DNA from: JASHPR01 sp963749145
Lineage (GTDB): Bacteria > Actinomycetota > Actinomycetes > Streptosporangiales > Streptosporangiaceae
Direction of reading: 5' to 3'
DNA length: 64,000 nt
Assembly: GCA_963749145.1 (NCBI GenBank)
Contig: CAVVLN010000004.1
Span: forward strand, 1,922,001-1,986,000
This document shows, in pieces, positions 38,861 to 46,786 of this stretch. The notes under the pieces were generated by a model. The model searched no databases and was not told the origin of the DNA. It saw only the letters and a list, made by a program, of their open reading frames with translations. Each line of letters opens with the position of its first letter. The stretch's first letter is position 1. The translations under genes were made by a program, and so were the position numbers.

Positions 38861-40237
38861 ATGAGCGAACCTGACCAGGCTGACCGGGCGGGCCCGCGGC
38901 CGCGCTGGCCCGGAAGTGCCCGGGAGTGGGCCGTCGACGCCGCGATCGCGGTGGCAGTGATCGCCGCCGAGGTCGGCGGTTCCCATGCGGCCCGTCACGT
39001 GCACCACCACGGCGCCCCGGGGGCCTGGGCCTACGTCCTGCTCGCGGTGAGCGGCGCGGCGCTGCTGGCCCGCCGCCGCTACCCGGTCACGGTCCTGGCG
39101 GTCACGCTGGTGACGGCGCTCGGGGCGGGCGCGCTGGGCGCGAACCTGATCTGGTTCGCGGTCATCGTGGCCTTCTTCACCGCGGTGCTGGCCCGGCAGC
39201 GGGTCGTCGCGATCGCGTCCCTGGTGATCGGATACCTCGCGTCGGTGTGGCCGCCGTGGCTGATCGGCCAGACCGGCCATGCGAGCGTCTCGTTCGCGCT
39301 CGAGCTGGCCGCCGGGCTGGTGTTCATGCTGATCATCGCCGAGCTGCTGCGGATCAGGAGCCAGCGCGGCGCAGCGGTGGCGCGCAGCCGGGAGGAGGAG
39401 CTGCGGCGGCGGGCCAGCGAGGAGCGGATGCGGATGGCCCGCGACCTGCACGATGTGGTGGCGCACAACATCTCGGTGATCAACGTCCAGGCGAACACGG
39501 CGCTGCACCTCATGGACCGCCAGCCCGAGCGGGCCCGGTCGGCGCTGGTGACCATCAACGAGGTGAGCAAGCAGGCCCTGGTCGAGCTGCGCACGGTGCT
39601 CGGAGTACTGCGCGACGTCGACGCCGCCGACGCCCCCCGGACACCGGTGCCGGGGCTGGCCCGCTCGGCGACCTGGTCGACCACGCGGCCGCCGCCGGGC
39701 TCGCGGTCCGCGTCGAGCAGGACGGGCGGCAGGCGGCGCTGCCCGCGGACGTCGACCTCGCCGCCTACCGGATCATCCAGGAGGCGCTCACCAACACCGC
39801 CCGTCACTCCAGCGGGACGAACGCGGCGCTGCGGCTGGACTACGGTGACGACGCCTTGCTGGTCGAGGTCGACGACGACGGCCCGCCCCGGCCGGCCGAC
39901 CGGTCCGCGGCGCAGGGCAACGGCTCCGGGCACGGCATCGCGGGGATGACCGAGCGGGTGGCCGCGCTCGGCGGCACGCTGCGGGCCGGGCCGAGGCCAG
40001 GCGGTGGTTTCGGCGTGCGGGCCTGGCTCCCGCTGCACCGGGATGGTGGTCACCACGCCGCCGAGCAGAGGACCAGCGAGCACCGGACCAGCGAGCACCG
40101 GACCAGCGAGCACCGGACCAGCGAGCACCGGACGCACGCGCGAGCACCGGGCCAGCGAGCACCGGGCCGCGGAACCCCAGGCCGCCGAGCACGAGGCCCC
40201 GGGGCAGCCTGCCGCCGATCAGGGCAGCGCGCGGTGA
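38861..40237 (+). pseudogene. NarL-type sensor histidine kinase with two frameshifts
   Basis: The first frame encodes five to six membrane helices (residues ~25-160) and a HisKA_3 dimerisation domain with the phospho-acceptor motif ARDLHDVVAHNISVINVQA. At about 39660 one base is missing. The next frame encodes the HATPase domain (YRIIQEALTNTARHSSGTNAAL, VDDDGPP, GHGIAGMTERVAALGG). In the 15-bp repeat region near 40135 the coherent reading returns to the first frame (REHRASEHRAAEPQAAEHEA) and stops at 40235-40237, overlapping the response regulator GTG as GTGA. Without the second shift the HATPase frame runs straight into the regulator, giving an accidental kinase-regulator fusion. The gene is divergent from the ABC exporter. 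Confidence 0.82.
40071..40130 (+). repeat. Four tandem 15-bp units
   Basis: GACCAGCGAGCACCG is repeated exactly at 40071, 40086, 40101 and 40116, encoding (RTSEH)n at the kinase tail. A frame disturbance follows immediately. Confidence 0.9.
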
Positions 40238-40899
40238 TCCGGGTCGCCCTGGCCGACGACCAGGAACTGGTCCGGGCTGGGTTCGCCGCGCTGCTCGACG
40301 CCGAGGACGACATCGAGGTGGTGGCGGAGGCCGCCGACGGGGAGCAGGCGGTGCAGGTCGCCGCCCGGGCCACGCCGGACGTGCTGCTGATGGACATCCG
40401 CATGCCGCGGCTCGACGGCATCGAGGCGACCCGGCGCATCGCTACCCGCCCGGGCCTGGAGCGCGTCCACGTGGTGATCCTGACCACCTTCGAACTGGAC
40501 GAGTACGTCTTCGAGGGGCTGCGCGCCGGCGCCGCCGGCTTCCTGGTCAAGGACACCGACGCCGCCGAGCTGATCCGGGCGGTCCGGGTCGTGGCCGCCG
40601 GGGAGTCGCTGCTGTCGCCCACGGTCACCCGGCGCCTCATCGCCGAGTTCGCCTCGCGCACCCGGGAGGCGCGCAGCCTGGACGGCCTGGACGAGCTGAC
40701 CCCGCGGGAACGGGAGGTGGTCGCGCTCATCGCCTCGGGGCTGTCCAACGAGGAGATCTCCCGCACGATCTACGTGAGCCCGTCCACGGTGAAGACCCAC
40801 GCCGCCCGGGCCATGACCAAGCTCCGCGCCAGGGACCGGGCCCAGCTGGTGGTCTTCGCCTACCAGGCCGGGCTGGTCCGGCCCGGCTGGGCGGACTGA
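40234..40899 (+). CDS. NarL/LuxR-family response regulator
   Basis: From GTG 40234 the protein has 221 residues: a receiver domain with IRVALADDQELVRAGFAALL, phospho-acceptor Asp in DVLLMDIRMPRLDG (~residue 53), ILTTFELDEYVFEGL and FLVKDTD, then an HTH LuxR domain (ELTPREREVVALIASGLSNEEI, VSPSTVKTHAARAMTKL). It is the partner of the preceding kinase and probably controls the divergent ABC exporter. The start overlaps the expected kinase stop. Confidence 0.9.
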   Translation: MIRVALADDQELVRAGFAALLDAEDDIEVVAEAADGEQAVQVAARATPDVLLMDIRMPRLDGIEATRRIATRPGLERVHVVILTTFELDEYVFEGLRAGAAGFLVKDTDAAELIRAVRVVAAGESLLSPTVTRRLIAEFASRTREARSLDGLDELTPREREVVALIASGLSNEEISRTIYVSPSTVKTHAARAMTKLRARDRAQLVVFAYQAGLVRPGWAD

Positions 40900-40902
40900 C
40901 CG

Positions 40903-42216
40903 TCAGGACGGAGGCACCAGGGAAACCGCGGTCCAGGTGATCGTGACGGTCCAGGAGGTCGACTGGTCGTCGCTGGTGGACGGGCCGGTGAGCGCGACGC
41001 CCTCCTGCTGGGACACCCCCTGCACCGCCGAGCACGAGCCGGCGGCGAACTCGGTGTCGCATGTCAAGCTGTCGGTCAGCCCGGGGGTGTTCACGCTGCT
41101 GCCGGCGAAGTTCTGCACCAGGTACTGGTTCTTCCCCGGCATCTTCCCGCCGGAACCGCTGCAGGTCACGGCGGGGTTCTGGCCGAGGTTACACAGGCCC
41201 CACTGGGCGCCTCCGTCGGACGGGGCGGCGGGCGCGCCGCTCACGTCGATGGTCGCCGCGACGCCGGTGTTCGTGATCGTGATCGGGAAGCTCCCGTGCG
41301 ACCCGGGTGCCCCGAGCCAGCAGCGCCCGTTCGGGAAGCCGAGCTCGCCGCCAGTCGACGCGGTGTCGACGCTCGCGTTCCCGCCGGTGCAGCCGCCGAA
41401 CCGGGCCGATGACGGTGACACGGTGACGGACACGATCGTCGGGACGACCTTGAGCGAGATCGCGATGCTGGAGCCCTTGCCTGGGGTGCCGGCCGGCGGT
41501 GACGAGCTTGTGCCGCAGGCCGCGAGCCCGGCTGCCCCGACGAGCGCGATGAGGGCCCACGACCGGCGCCGCCAGCGCTCGCCCCGCCGGGTCGCCGACC
41601 GCGCGAGCGTGGTCCCTGTCCGCTCGATGCGGATCCGCAGCCCGGACCGGCGCAGTCCCGTGACGACCAGCGCCAGCGCGACCAGCCCGATCAGCACGGC
41701 GAAGAACCACGCCATCCAGGGCGGCATGAACAGCCACAGTCCCGGGCCGCCGCCCGGCGCGACGCTGAACTCCAGCCGGGTGGCGGCGGCCACGCCGAGA
41801 TTGGCCCGGCCGACCGAGATCACCGCGGAGCCGGTCACCACGATGTCACTGCTGTACCGGCCTGTCTTGGCCCCGCCGGGCACGACGAGTTCCAGCGGAA
41901 TCCGGGCCGACTGGCGCGGCGAGAGCCGGACCGCGTCCCCGGTGGCGTGGACCCAGGACGGCGGGACGTCGCGCCCGCCGCCCTGGGACAGCCGCTGGAC
42001 CCGGACGCTGATGGATTCCGGCTGGGTCCCGGTGTCAACGACATAGACCGGCGGGAGCGCATAACTCCCGCCCGCCTTGGCCGCGTTTCCCAGCCGGACC
42101 GGGCTGGCCTGGACGCCAACCCCGACGCTCGCTTGCGCGGCCGGCAGGAAAATGGAGAACGCCGCAAAGGCAATCGGAACTGCGATTGGTACCACAAGCC
42201 ACCGTCGCAGCTGCAT
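40903..42216 (-). CDS. Secreted two-part membrane protein with lipobox-like centre, unknown
   Basis: The 437-residue protein begins with a signal peptide (RRWLVVPIAVPIAFAAFSIFLPAAQAS). An Ig-like extracellular region (residues ~35-165) follows, with VVDTGTQPESISVRVQRLSQ and SPRQSARIPLELVVPG, then a transmembrane helix (WMAWFFAVLIGLVALALVVTGL). After a basic cytoplasmic stretch a second hydrophobic segment ends LVGAAGLAACGTSSS, a lipobox-like site, before a Cys-rich domain of ~180 residues. The layout looks like a membrane protein fused to a lipoprotein. ATG 42216 has GAGGTG upstream at a good distance. Function is unknown. Confidence 0.7.
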   Translation of the reverse strand: MQLRRWLVVPIAVPIAFAAFSIFLPAAQASVGVGVQASPVRLGNAAKAGGSYALPPVYVVDTGTQPESISVRVQRLSQGGGRDVPPSWVHATGDAVRLSPRQSARIPLELVVPGGAKTGRYSSDIVVTGSAVISVGRANLGVAAATRLEFSVAPGGGPGLWLFMPPWMAWFFAVLIGLVALALVVTGLRRSGLRIRIERTGTTLARSATRRGERWRRRSWALIALVGAAGLAACGTSSSPPAGTPGKGSSIAISLKVVPTIVSVTVSPSSARFGGCTGGNASVDTASTGGELGFPNGRCWLGAPGSHGSFPITITNTGVAATIDVSGAPAAPSDGGAQWGLCNLGQNPAVTCSGSGGKMPGKNQYLVQNFAGSSVNTPGLTDSLTCDTEFAAGSCSAVQGVSQQEGVALTGPSTSDDQSTSWTVTITWTAVSLVPPS

Positions 42217-42231
42217 GCGGCGCACCTCGCT

Positions 42232-42270
42232 TTCTGGTGCATATAACTCTAATGGCACTGCGCACCAGAA
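42232..42270. promoter_or_regulatory. Inverted repeat around the promoter of the secreted protein gene
   Basis: TTCTGGTGC (42232-42240) and GCACCAGAA (42262-42270) are exact inverted repeats about three helical turns apart. Between them, on the minus strand, lies TAGAGTTATAT, a possible -10. It starts 16 nt upstream of the start codon and looks like an operator. Confidence 0.45.
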
Positions 42271-42475
42271 GAAAGGCCTCTTGGAACGAGCCTGTGCCGC
42301 CGCTTATAGCCATCGCGGCCTGGGGTTTGATGGCCAGTTAATCGCTCACCACAACACCGCATAGCCAGGCGCTTTACCAATGGGCCGGGGTCCGTCACCG
42401 GGAGCCGCCCCTCACCCGCTCGTGGTTGAACCATCGCAGGTCCTATGGGCCGCGCAACGGTACAACCACGGGGCA

Positions 42476-43102
42476 TCAGGAGCCGACGCCCGGCACCGGG
42501 CGACCCTCCTCCAGGTAGACCAGCCTCCGGGCCCCGGAGGCGGCCTTCACGCGCCGCCGGATGGGTCCTCGCAGCAGCGTCAGCGCCTCGGGCAGCGGCA
42601 CCAGCCGGTGCTCGGAGATCTCCTCGCTCTGCAGCACCACGGCGGCCAGGCTGGCCCTGGGCATGGTGCCGCAGTCAAACAGGAACCGCAGGCCGCCCGG
42701 TCGCCCGGGCCGGGGGCGGCGGAAGTCCACGCACGCCAGGCGGCCGCTGCGCACCTCGAGGCCGCACTCTTCCCGCACCTCCCGCTGACAGGCCTGCCAC
42801 GGCGTCTCCCCGTCGGCCTCCATGACGCCGCCGGGAATGGTCCAGCCCGACTTGTAGGTCGGCTTGAGGATGAGCAGGTGGCCGTGCCGGTCGAAGATCA
42901 GCGCGCCGGCCGAGGCGGGGATGGCCGGGAGGGGCTCGGCCTCCGCGCCGGGTTCGCCAGCCGCGGCGCCGGGTTCGCCAGCCGCGGCGCCGGGTTCGCC
43001 AGGAACGAGCCCGGGCTCACCAGGAACGGAAACAGGCTCGCCGGGAACGGGCTCAGGGCCGGCGCCGGGCTCGCCGGGCCGCGGTAGATCTCCGTGGACC
43101 AC
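42476..43102 (-). CDS. NUDIX hydrolase with Gly/Glu/Pro-repeat N-terminus
   Basis: The core domain starts around residue 60 (ASAGALIFDRHGHLLILKPTYKSGW) and has a full Nudix box: GGVMEADGETPWQACQREVREECGL (G-x5-E-x7-REVxEExGL). The C-terminal part is normal for short Nudix enzymes, which hydrolyse nucleoside diphosphate derivatives. The first ~60 residues are repeats of GEPGAAA and VPGEPG encoded by 21-bp tandem repeats. The true start may be internal. Confidence 0.85.
   Translation of the reverse strand: MVHGDLPRPGEPGAGPEPVPGEPVSVPGEPGLVPGEPGAAAGEPGAAAGEPGAEAEPLPAIPASAGALIFDRHGHLLILKPTYKSGWTIPGGVMEADGETPWQACQREVREECGLEVRSGRLACVDFRRPRPGRPGGLRFLFDCGTMPRASLAAVVLQSEEISEHRLVPLPEALTLLRGPIRRRVKAASGARRLVYLEEGRPVPGVGS
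42945..43002. repeat. 21-bp tandem repeats in the NUDIX N-terminus
   Basis: Nearly three units with a 21-bp period, each starting GCGCCGGGTTCGCCAG, lie at 42945-43002. They encode GEPGAAA on the minus strand. The period keeps the frame. Confidence 0.8.
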
Positions 43103-43326
43103 AGCGCCAGACTACGGCCGGCGACTGCGGCCGGCCCGGGCGCCGGGGGCGGACGGCTCCCTGGTGACGCGGCCAGGTCCCGTCACCTGCCGGAACGTAC
43201 CGGCTTGTGCCCAGCGGGGCGCATGACCATAATGCTTCCAGCGGCGACGCCTCAGGGGGGCGCGGCCGCTTTTGCGGGTCCGGAGACGCGGCCCTCCTCT
43301 TCTCCCCTAAGAGGGTGTGGTGCCGC

Positions 43327-43755
43327 GTGCCTGACGGACGTCTTCCCGTACTCTGGCTCAGCCGGTCGGCGGTGGTCTCGCTGCCGACGGAGATCGACCT
43401 GTCCAACGCCGACCAGGTCCGCGAAGAGCTGCTGGCGGTCCTCAACCGGGGCCCGGACGCGCTGATCGTGGATATGGGCGGGACTACGTTTTGCGATTCC
43501 GCCTGCGTGAACGCTCTGGTCCGGGTGCGCAAGCGGGCGGCGGAGAGCAGCGCGGGCATGCGGCTCGTCGTGACCGCGTCCGGGGTGCAGCGAGTACTCG
43601 CGATCACCGGGATCGACGGGCTGATGGGCATCTATCCCAGCGTGGCCGAGGCGCTGACCGGCAACGGCGGCCGGGCGGGTCAGCCGGCGGATACCGATGC
43701 CGGTCATCCGGCCGCGCCGGGCGGCCCGCACGGCCGGGCGGCCCAGCCGGGCTGA
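43327..43755 (+). CDS. STAS-domain anti-sigma factor antagonist
   Basis: The STAS domain covers residues ~5-110: VVSLPTEIDLSNADQVREELLAVL, DALIVDMGGTTFCDSACVNALVRV, RLVVTASGVQRVLAITGID. The phospho-loop retains D-S-A (CDSACV), so it can probably be phosphorylated. The start is uncertain (GTG 43327 or GTG 43315) and no clear ribosome site is visible. The C-terminal end is encoded by the start of a 15-bp repeat that supplies the stop codon. It faces the SpoIIE phosphatase gene, a likely functional partner. Confidence 0.82.
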   Translation: MPDGRLPVLWLSRSAVVSLPTEIDLSNADQVREELLAVLNRGPDALIVDMGGTTFCDSACVNALVRVRKRAAESSAGMRLVVTASGVQRVLAITGIDGLMGIYPSVAEALTGNGGRAGQPADTDAGHPAAPGGPHGRAAQPG

Positions 43756-43825
43756 CCCAGCCGGGCTGACCCAGCCGGGCTGACCCAGCCGGGCGGCCCA
43801 GCCGGGCTGACCCAGCCGGGCCGAC
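43742..43825 (+). repeat. 15-bp tandem repeats containing the STAS stop codon
   Basis: Units of CCCAGCCGGGCTGAC repeat about five and a half times with two variant units. The first TGA (43753-43755) ends the STAS gene. The array fills most of the gap to the convergent SpoIIE gene. Confidence 0.85.
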
Positions 43826-43861
43826 CAGGCCGCCAGCGAATTTTGCCTCCCCCGGCGCGGG

Positions 43862-45877
43862 TCAGCCGGCGGCCGGCCCGGCCGCCTCGTCGGCGGGCGG
43901 CTCGACCGCGCGCAGGGCCAGGATCGTCACGTCGTCGCGCAGCTGGCCCCGGCAGAACTGGAAAACGAGTTCCTGCACCCGGGCCACCACCCGGGCGGCG
44001 GGCTCGCCGCCGAGCGCGGCCAGTTCGTCGTTGATGCGGTCTTCGAACGAGACCATGTCCGGGCCGCACGCGCTGGTCAGCCCGTCACTGAAGAAGAACA
44101 GCAGGTCGCCGGCCTCCAGGTCGATTTCCAGGGTCGAGGGCTCCGCGTCAGGGAAGATCCCGAGCGGGAGCCCGCCGCCGGGCAGGACCTGGGTCCGGCC
44201 GTCCGCCCTGACCAGCACCGGCCACGGATGGCCCGCGCTGCCGAGCACCACGCGCAGGACGCCATCCCGCCAGTGCAGGTGGCCGACGCTCGCGGTGACG
44301 AAACGGCCGCCGAACTCCTCCTCCATCATGATCTCGTTGGCCCGGCGCAGCACCTCCGCCGGATCCCGGTCCCAGTGGGCCAGCACCCGGATCGCGTGCC
44401 GCGCGGTAGCGGTGACGGCGGCCGCGTCCTGGCCCCGCCCGCAGACGTCGCCGATCGACAGGCCCCATCCGGCTCGCGCCGGGTAGATGTCGTAGAAGTC
44501 ACCGCCGACATCCCGCGCGCTGGTGGCGGGCACGTGCCCGGCGGCGATCTCGGCCCCGGGGATCTGCCGTGGCTGCCGCGGCAGCAGGCTGGCCTGCAGC
44601 GCGTCGGCGATCTCGGCGCGGTGCCGCAGCATCCGGTCCGCCCGGATGGCCAGGGCCAGCTGCTCGCCGAGTTCCTCCACCAGCCCCATGTCGGCCATCC
44701 CGAAATGCCCGTGGCCGGAGAGCCGGGCCAGGGTCAGGACACCGTAGCTGCGCTCACCGTCGGACAGTGGCACGCAGAGCACCGATGTCGCGCTCATCTG
44801 CATCAGCAACGGCACCCCGTCCGGGCCGTCGCCCAGAAGGCCAGGGTCCTCGGCGTGGGCGACCAGCAGCGACCGGCCCGACGCGTGGACCTGGCTCGCG
44901 GCCGAGCCGGGCGGCGGGTCCAGCGCCGACACGGCGCGGGCCAGCTCGTCGGACGGCTGGTCGTCGGGGCCGATGGCGAGCTGCCGGCGCAGGCCGTGGT
45001 CCCGTTCCACGTCCAGGATCAGCCAGGCGGCGAGCTCGCGGGCCAGCAGCCGCGCGAAGCGCTGCATGGTCACCGGCTCGCTGTGATCCACGCTCTCCAG
45101 CAGGATCCGGGTGGCCGAGGTGACCAGGTCGAGGCGGCGTGTGACCGAGTGCAGCACGCTGCCGCCGGGCGGCCCAGGCGCCGCGCCGTCGCCGGGCCCG
45201 GGCGCTGCGCCATCGCCGGGGCCGGGCGCGCCGCCGTCGCCGGGCCCGGGCGCGGCGCCGTGGCCGCGATCGGGTGCGGCGCCGTCTTCGGCGTCGGGCA
45301 CCGCGGGCAGCGCGAGGCCCGGCGCGGCCACGGCCACCGCCACCTGACCGGAGTCGCCGCGGACCTGGACCGGGGCCGCGGTCACCTCGCACTCGGCCAC
45401 GCCGCGGGCCGTGAGCACGCCGCCGCGCAGCAGGCGGGTCTCGCCGGTGCGGATGACCGCCGCGATCTGCGAAGCCGCCGCGGCCCGGAACGGCATGTCG
45501 ACGAAGGCCGTGAACGCCTTGCCGGTCAGGTAACCCGGGCCCGAGCCCATGAGCTGGCCGGCGGCCCAGTTCGCGCGGCGCACGGTGCCATCGAGCCCGA
45601 GCAGGAACAGGGGAACCGGCACCTGCTGGAAGACGGCCTGCAGCAGCCGCCGCTCGGCGTGCGGGCCGCCGTCCGGATCCCCGGCCAGGCCGCCGCCGGA
45701 GCGGTCCCCCGCGCCCGACAGCGCGGCCACGGCCTCGTCCAGCTCGGCCAGCGCCGCCTCGATCAGCGGCCGCAGCCCGGCGCCGGGCAGCGCGGCCGCC
45801 TGCCGCAGCGCGTCGCTTCTGGCCTTCAGCCGGGCGGCCGCATCTCCCGCCTCCCGGGAGGCAGCAGATCGTGCCAT
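43862..45877 (-). CDS. PAS-GAF-SpoIIE (PP2C-type) serine phosphatase
   Basis: The 671-residue protein has an N-terminal helical region, a PAS domain (VFQQVPVPLFLLGLDGTVRRANW, ~80-180), a Gly/Pro/Asp-repeat linker, a GAF domain (~235-395: FARLLARELAAWLILDV, LCVPLSDGERSYGVLTL) and a C-terminal SpoIIE phosphatase (~420-660). The phosphatase has metal-site motifs DVGGDFYDIY, IGDVCGRG, LLFFFSDGLT and LRDDVTILAL. It likely dephosphorylates STAS antagonists in a partner-switching system. ATG 45877 is favoured because the upstream extension is Arg-rich and variable. The genes next to it (STAS, GAF-ANTAR) fit the same network. Confidence 0.9.
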   Translation of the reverse strand: MARSAASREAGDAAARLKARSDALRQAAALPGAGLRPLIEAALAELDEAVAALSGAGDRSGGGLAGDPDGGPHAERRLLQAVFQQVPVPLFLLGLDGTVRRANWAAGQLMGSGPGYLTGKAFTAFVDMPFRAAAASQIAAVIRTGETRLLRGGVLTARGVAECEVTAAPVQVRGDSGQVAVAVAAPGLALPAVPDAEDGAAPDRGHGAAPGPGDGGAPGPGDGAAPGPGDGAAPGPPGGSVLHSVTRRLDLVTSATRILLESVDHSEPVTMQRFARLLARELAAWLILDVERDHGLRRQLAIGPDDQPSDELARAVSALDPPPGSAASQVHASGRSLLVAHAEDPGLLGDGPDGVPLLMQMSATSVLCVPLSDGERSYGVLTLARLSGHGHFGMADMGLVEELGEQLALAIRADRMLRHRAEIADALQASLLPRQPRQIPGAEIAAGHVPATSARDVGGDFYDIYPARAGWGLSIGDVCGRGQDAAAVTATARHAIRVLAHWDRDPAEVLRRANEIMMEEEFGGRFVTASVGHLHWRDGVLRVVLGSAGHPWPVLVRADGRTQVLPGGGLPLGIFPDAEPSTLEIDLEAGDLLFFFSDGLTSACGPDMVSFEDRINDELAALGGEPAARVVARVQELVFQFCRGQLRDDVTILALRAVEPPADEAAGPAAG
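45184..45255. repeat. Three 24-bp repeats in the PAS-GAF linker
   Basis: Units start at 45184, 45208 and 45232, each CGCC(G/A)TCGCCGGG-like, encoding GDGAAPGP on the minus strand. They lie in a disordered linker of the SpoIIE protein. Confidence 0.8.
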
Positions 45878-45992
45878 GCGTATCGATCTCCGTCTGCCAC
45901 GTGAGCCTGCCAGCACCGTGGATCACGACCGCAGGCGCCCGAGCGCCTCCCAGCCTATCCCCGCCCGGCCAGGCCGGCGGCCCGGCCAGCCG

Positions 45993-46712
45993 CTAGCGCG
46001 GCAGTCCCAGCCCGCTCCGGCCGCTTGTGTCGGTGATCCTCGCGGCCACCTCGGTCACCTTCATGTTGCGCTCCTGCGAGATCTGCCGCATCCGCTGCAG
46101 GGCCTCATCGGCGCTGCAGCCGAGCGCGTGCATCAGGATGCCCTTGGCCTGGTCGACCACGGCGCGCGCCTGCGCCGCGTCGCGCAGCTGCCGCACGGTC
46201 CGCCGGGCCTCACCGTATTCGGAGGCGATGCCCACCACCGCGCCGCCGAAGGCCACCAGGCGCTCGGCCATCGTGACCGACTCGGGCCCGAGCGTCCTGG
46301 GCCGGGCGCCGAACAGCGACAGGCACACCACCTCGGCCCCGGACCGGTGCGCCACGCTGAGCGAGCACCGCACGCCCGCGCGCAGCGCCGCGACGGCGTA
46401 GTCCGGCCACCGGCCCTCCTCCAGCGTGTCCGGGCAGCTGGCCGGTTCCGCCGCGCGGATCGCGTCGAGCATCGGGCCGCGCTCGCAGCGCACCTGCACC
46501 TCGATCAGCCCGGGCAGTGCCGGGTGGCTGGCGGCGAAGGCCACCGGCTCGCCATCCCGCCAGATCACGGCCGCCGCTGCCGAGCAGCCGGGCACCTGGC
46601 GAGCCGCGTCGTCCACCAGCTGGTTCAGCGACCGGGGCTCGGCGGTTTCCCCGGCGGCCAGCAGGCCGGCGGCCGCCCGGCTGAGGTCGGGACGGGACGT
46701 GACGGCCTCCAA
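45993..46712 (-). CDS. GAF-ANTAR domain regulator
   Basis: The 239-residue protein has a GAF domain (AARQVPGCSAAAAVIWRDGE, DYAVAALRAGVRCSLSVAHRS, residues ~30-155) and a C-terminal ANTAR domain (RDAAQARAVVDQAKGILMHALGC, ALQRMRQISQERNMKVTEVAARI). ANTAR domains bind hairpin pairs in RNA leaders. The apparent start is TTG 46712 with a weak ribosome site, so the true start is uncertain. It lies between the SpoIIE phosphatase and the hybrid kinase, all on the same strand. Confidence 0.85.
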   Translation of the reverse strand: MEAVTSRPDLSRAAAGLLAAGETAEPRSLNQLVDDAARQVPGCSAAAAVIWRDGEPVAFAASHPALPGLIEVQVRCERGPMLDAIRAAEPASCPDTLEEGRWPDYAVAALRAGVRCSLSVAHRSGAEVVCLSLFGARPRTLGPESVTMAERLVAFGGAVVGIASEYGEARRTVRQLRDAAQARAVVDQAKGILMHALGCSADEALQRMRQISQERNMKVTEVAARITDTSGRSGLGLPR

Positions 46713-46786
46713 TCACCCAGCGCCCGCTGGGACCGGGCGCTGATCCCCCAGGATTTCATCATCCGGGTGGTTCCGGAACCCGCTGG

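Noticed and set aside
46158..46401. Possible CRISPR or large repeat arrays anywhere in the window
   Set aside because: No array with regularly spaced, near-identical repeats and unique spacers was found. All repeats are contiguous minisatellites or protein-domain repeats.
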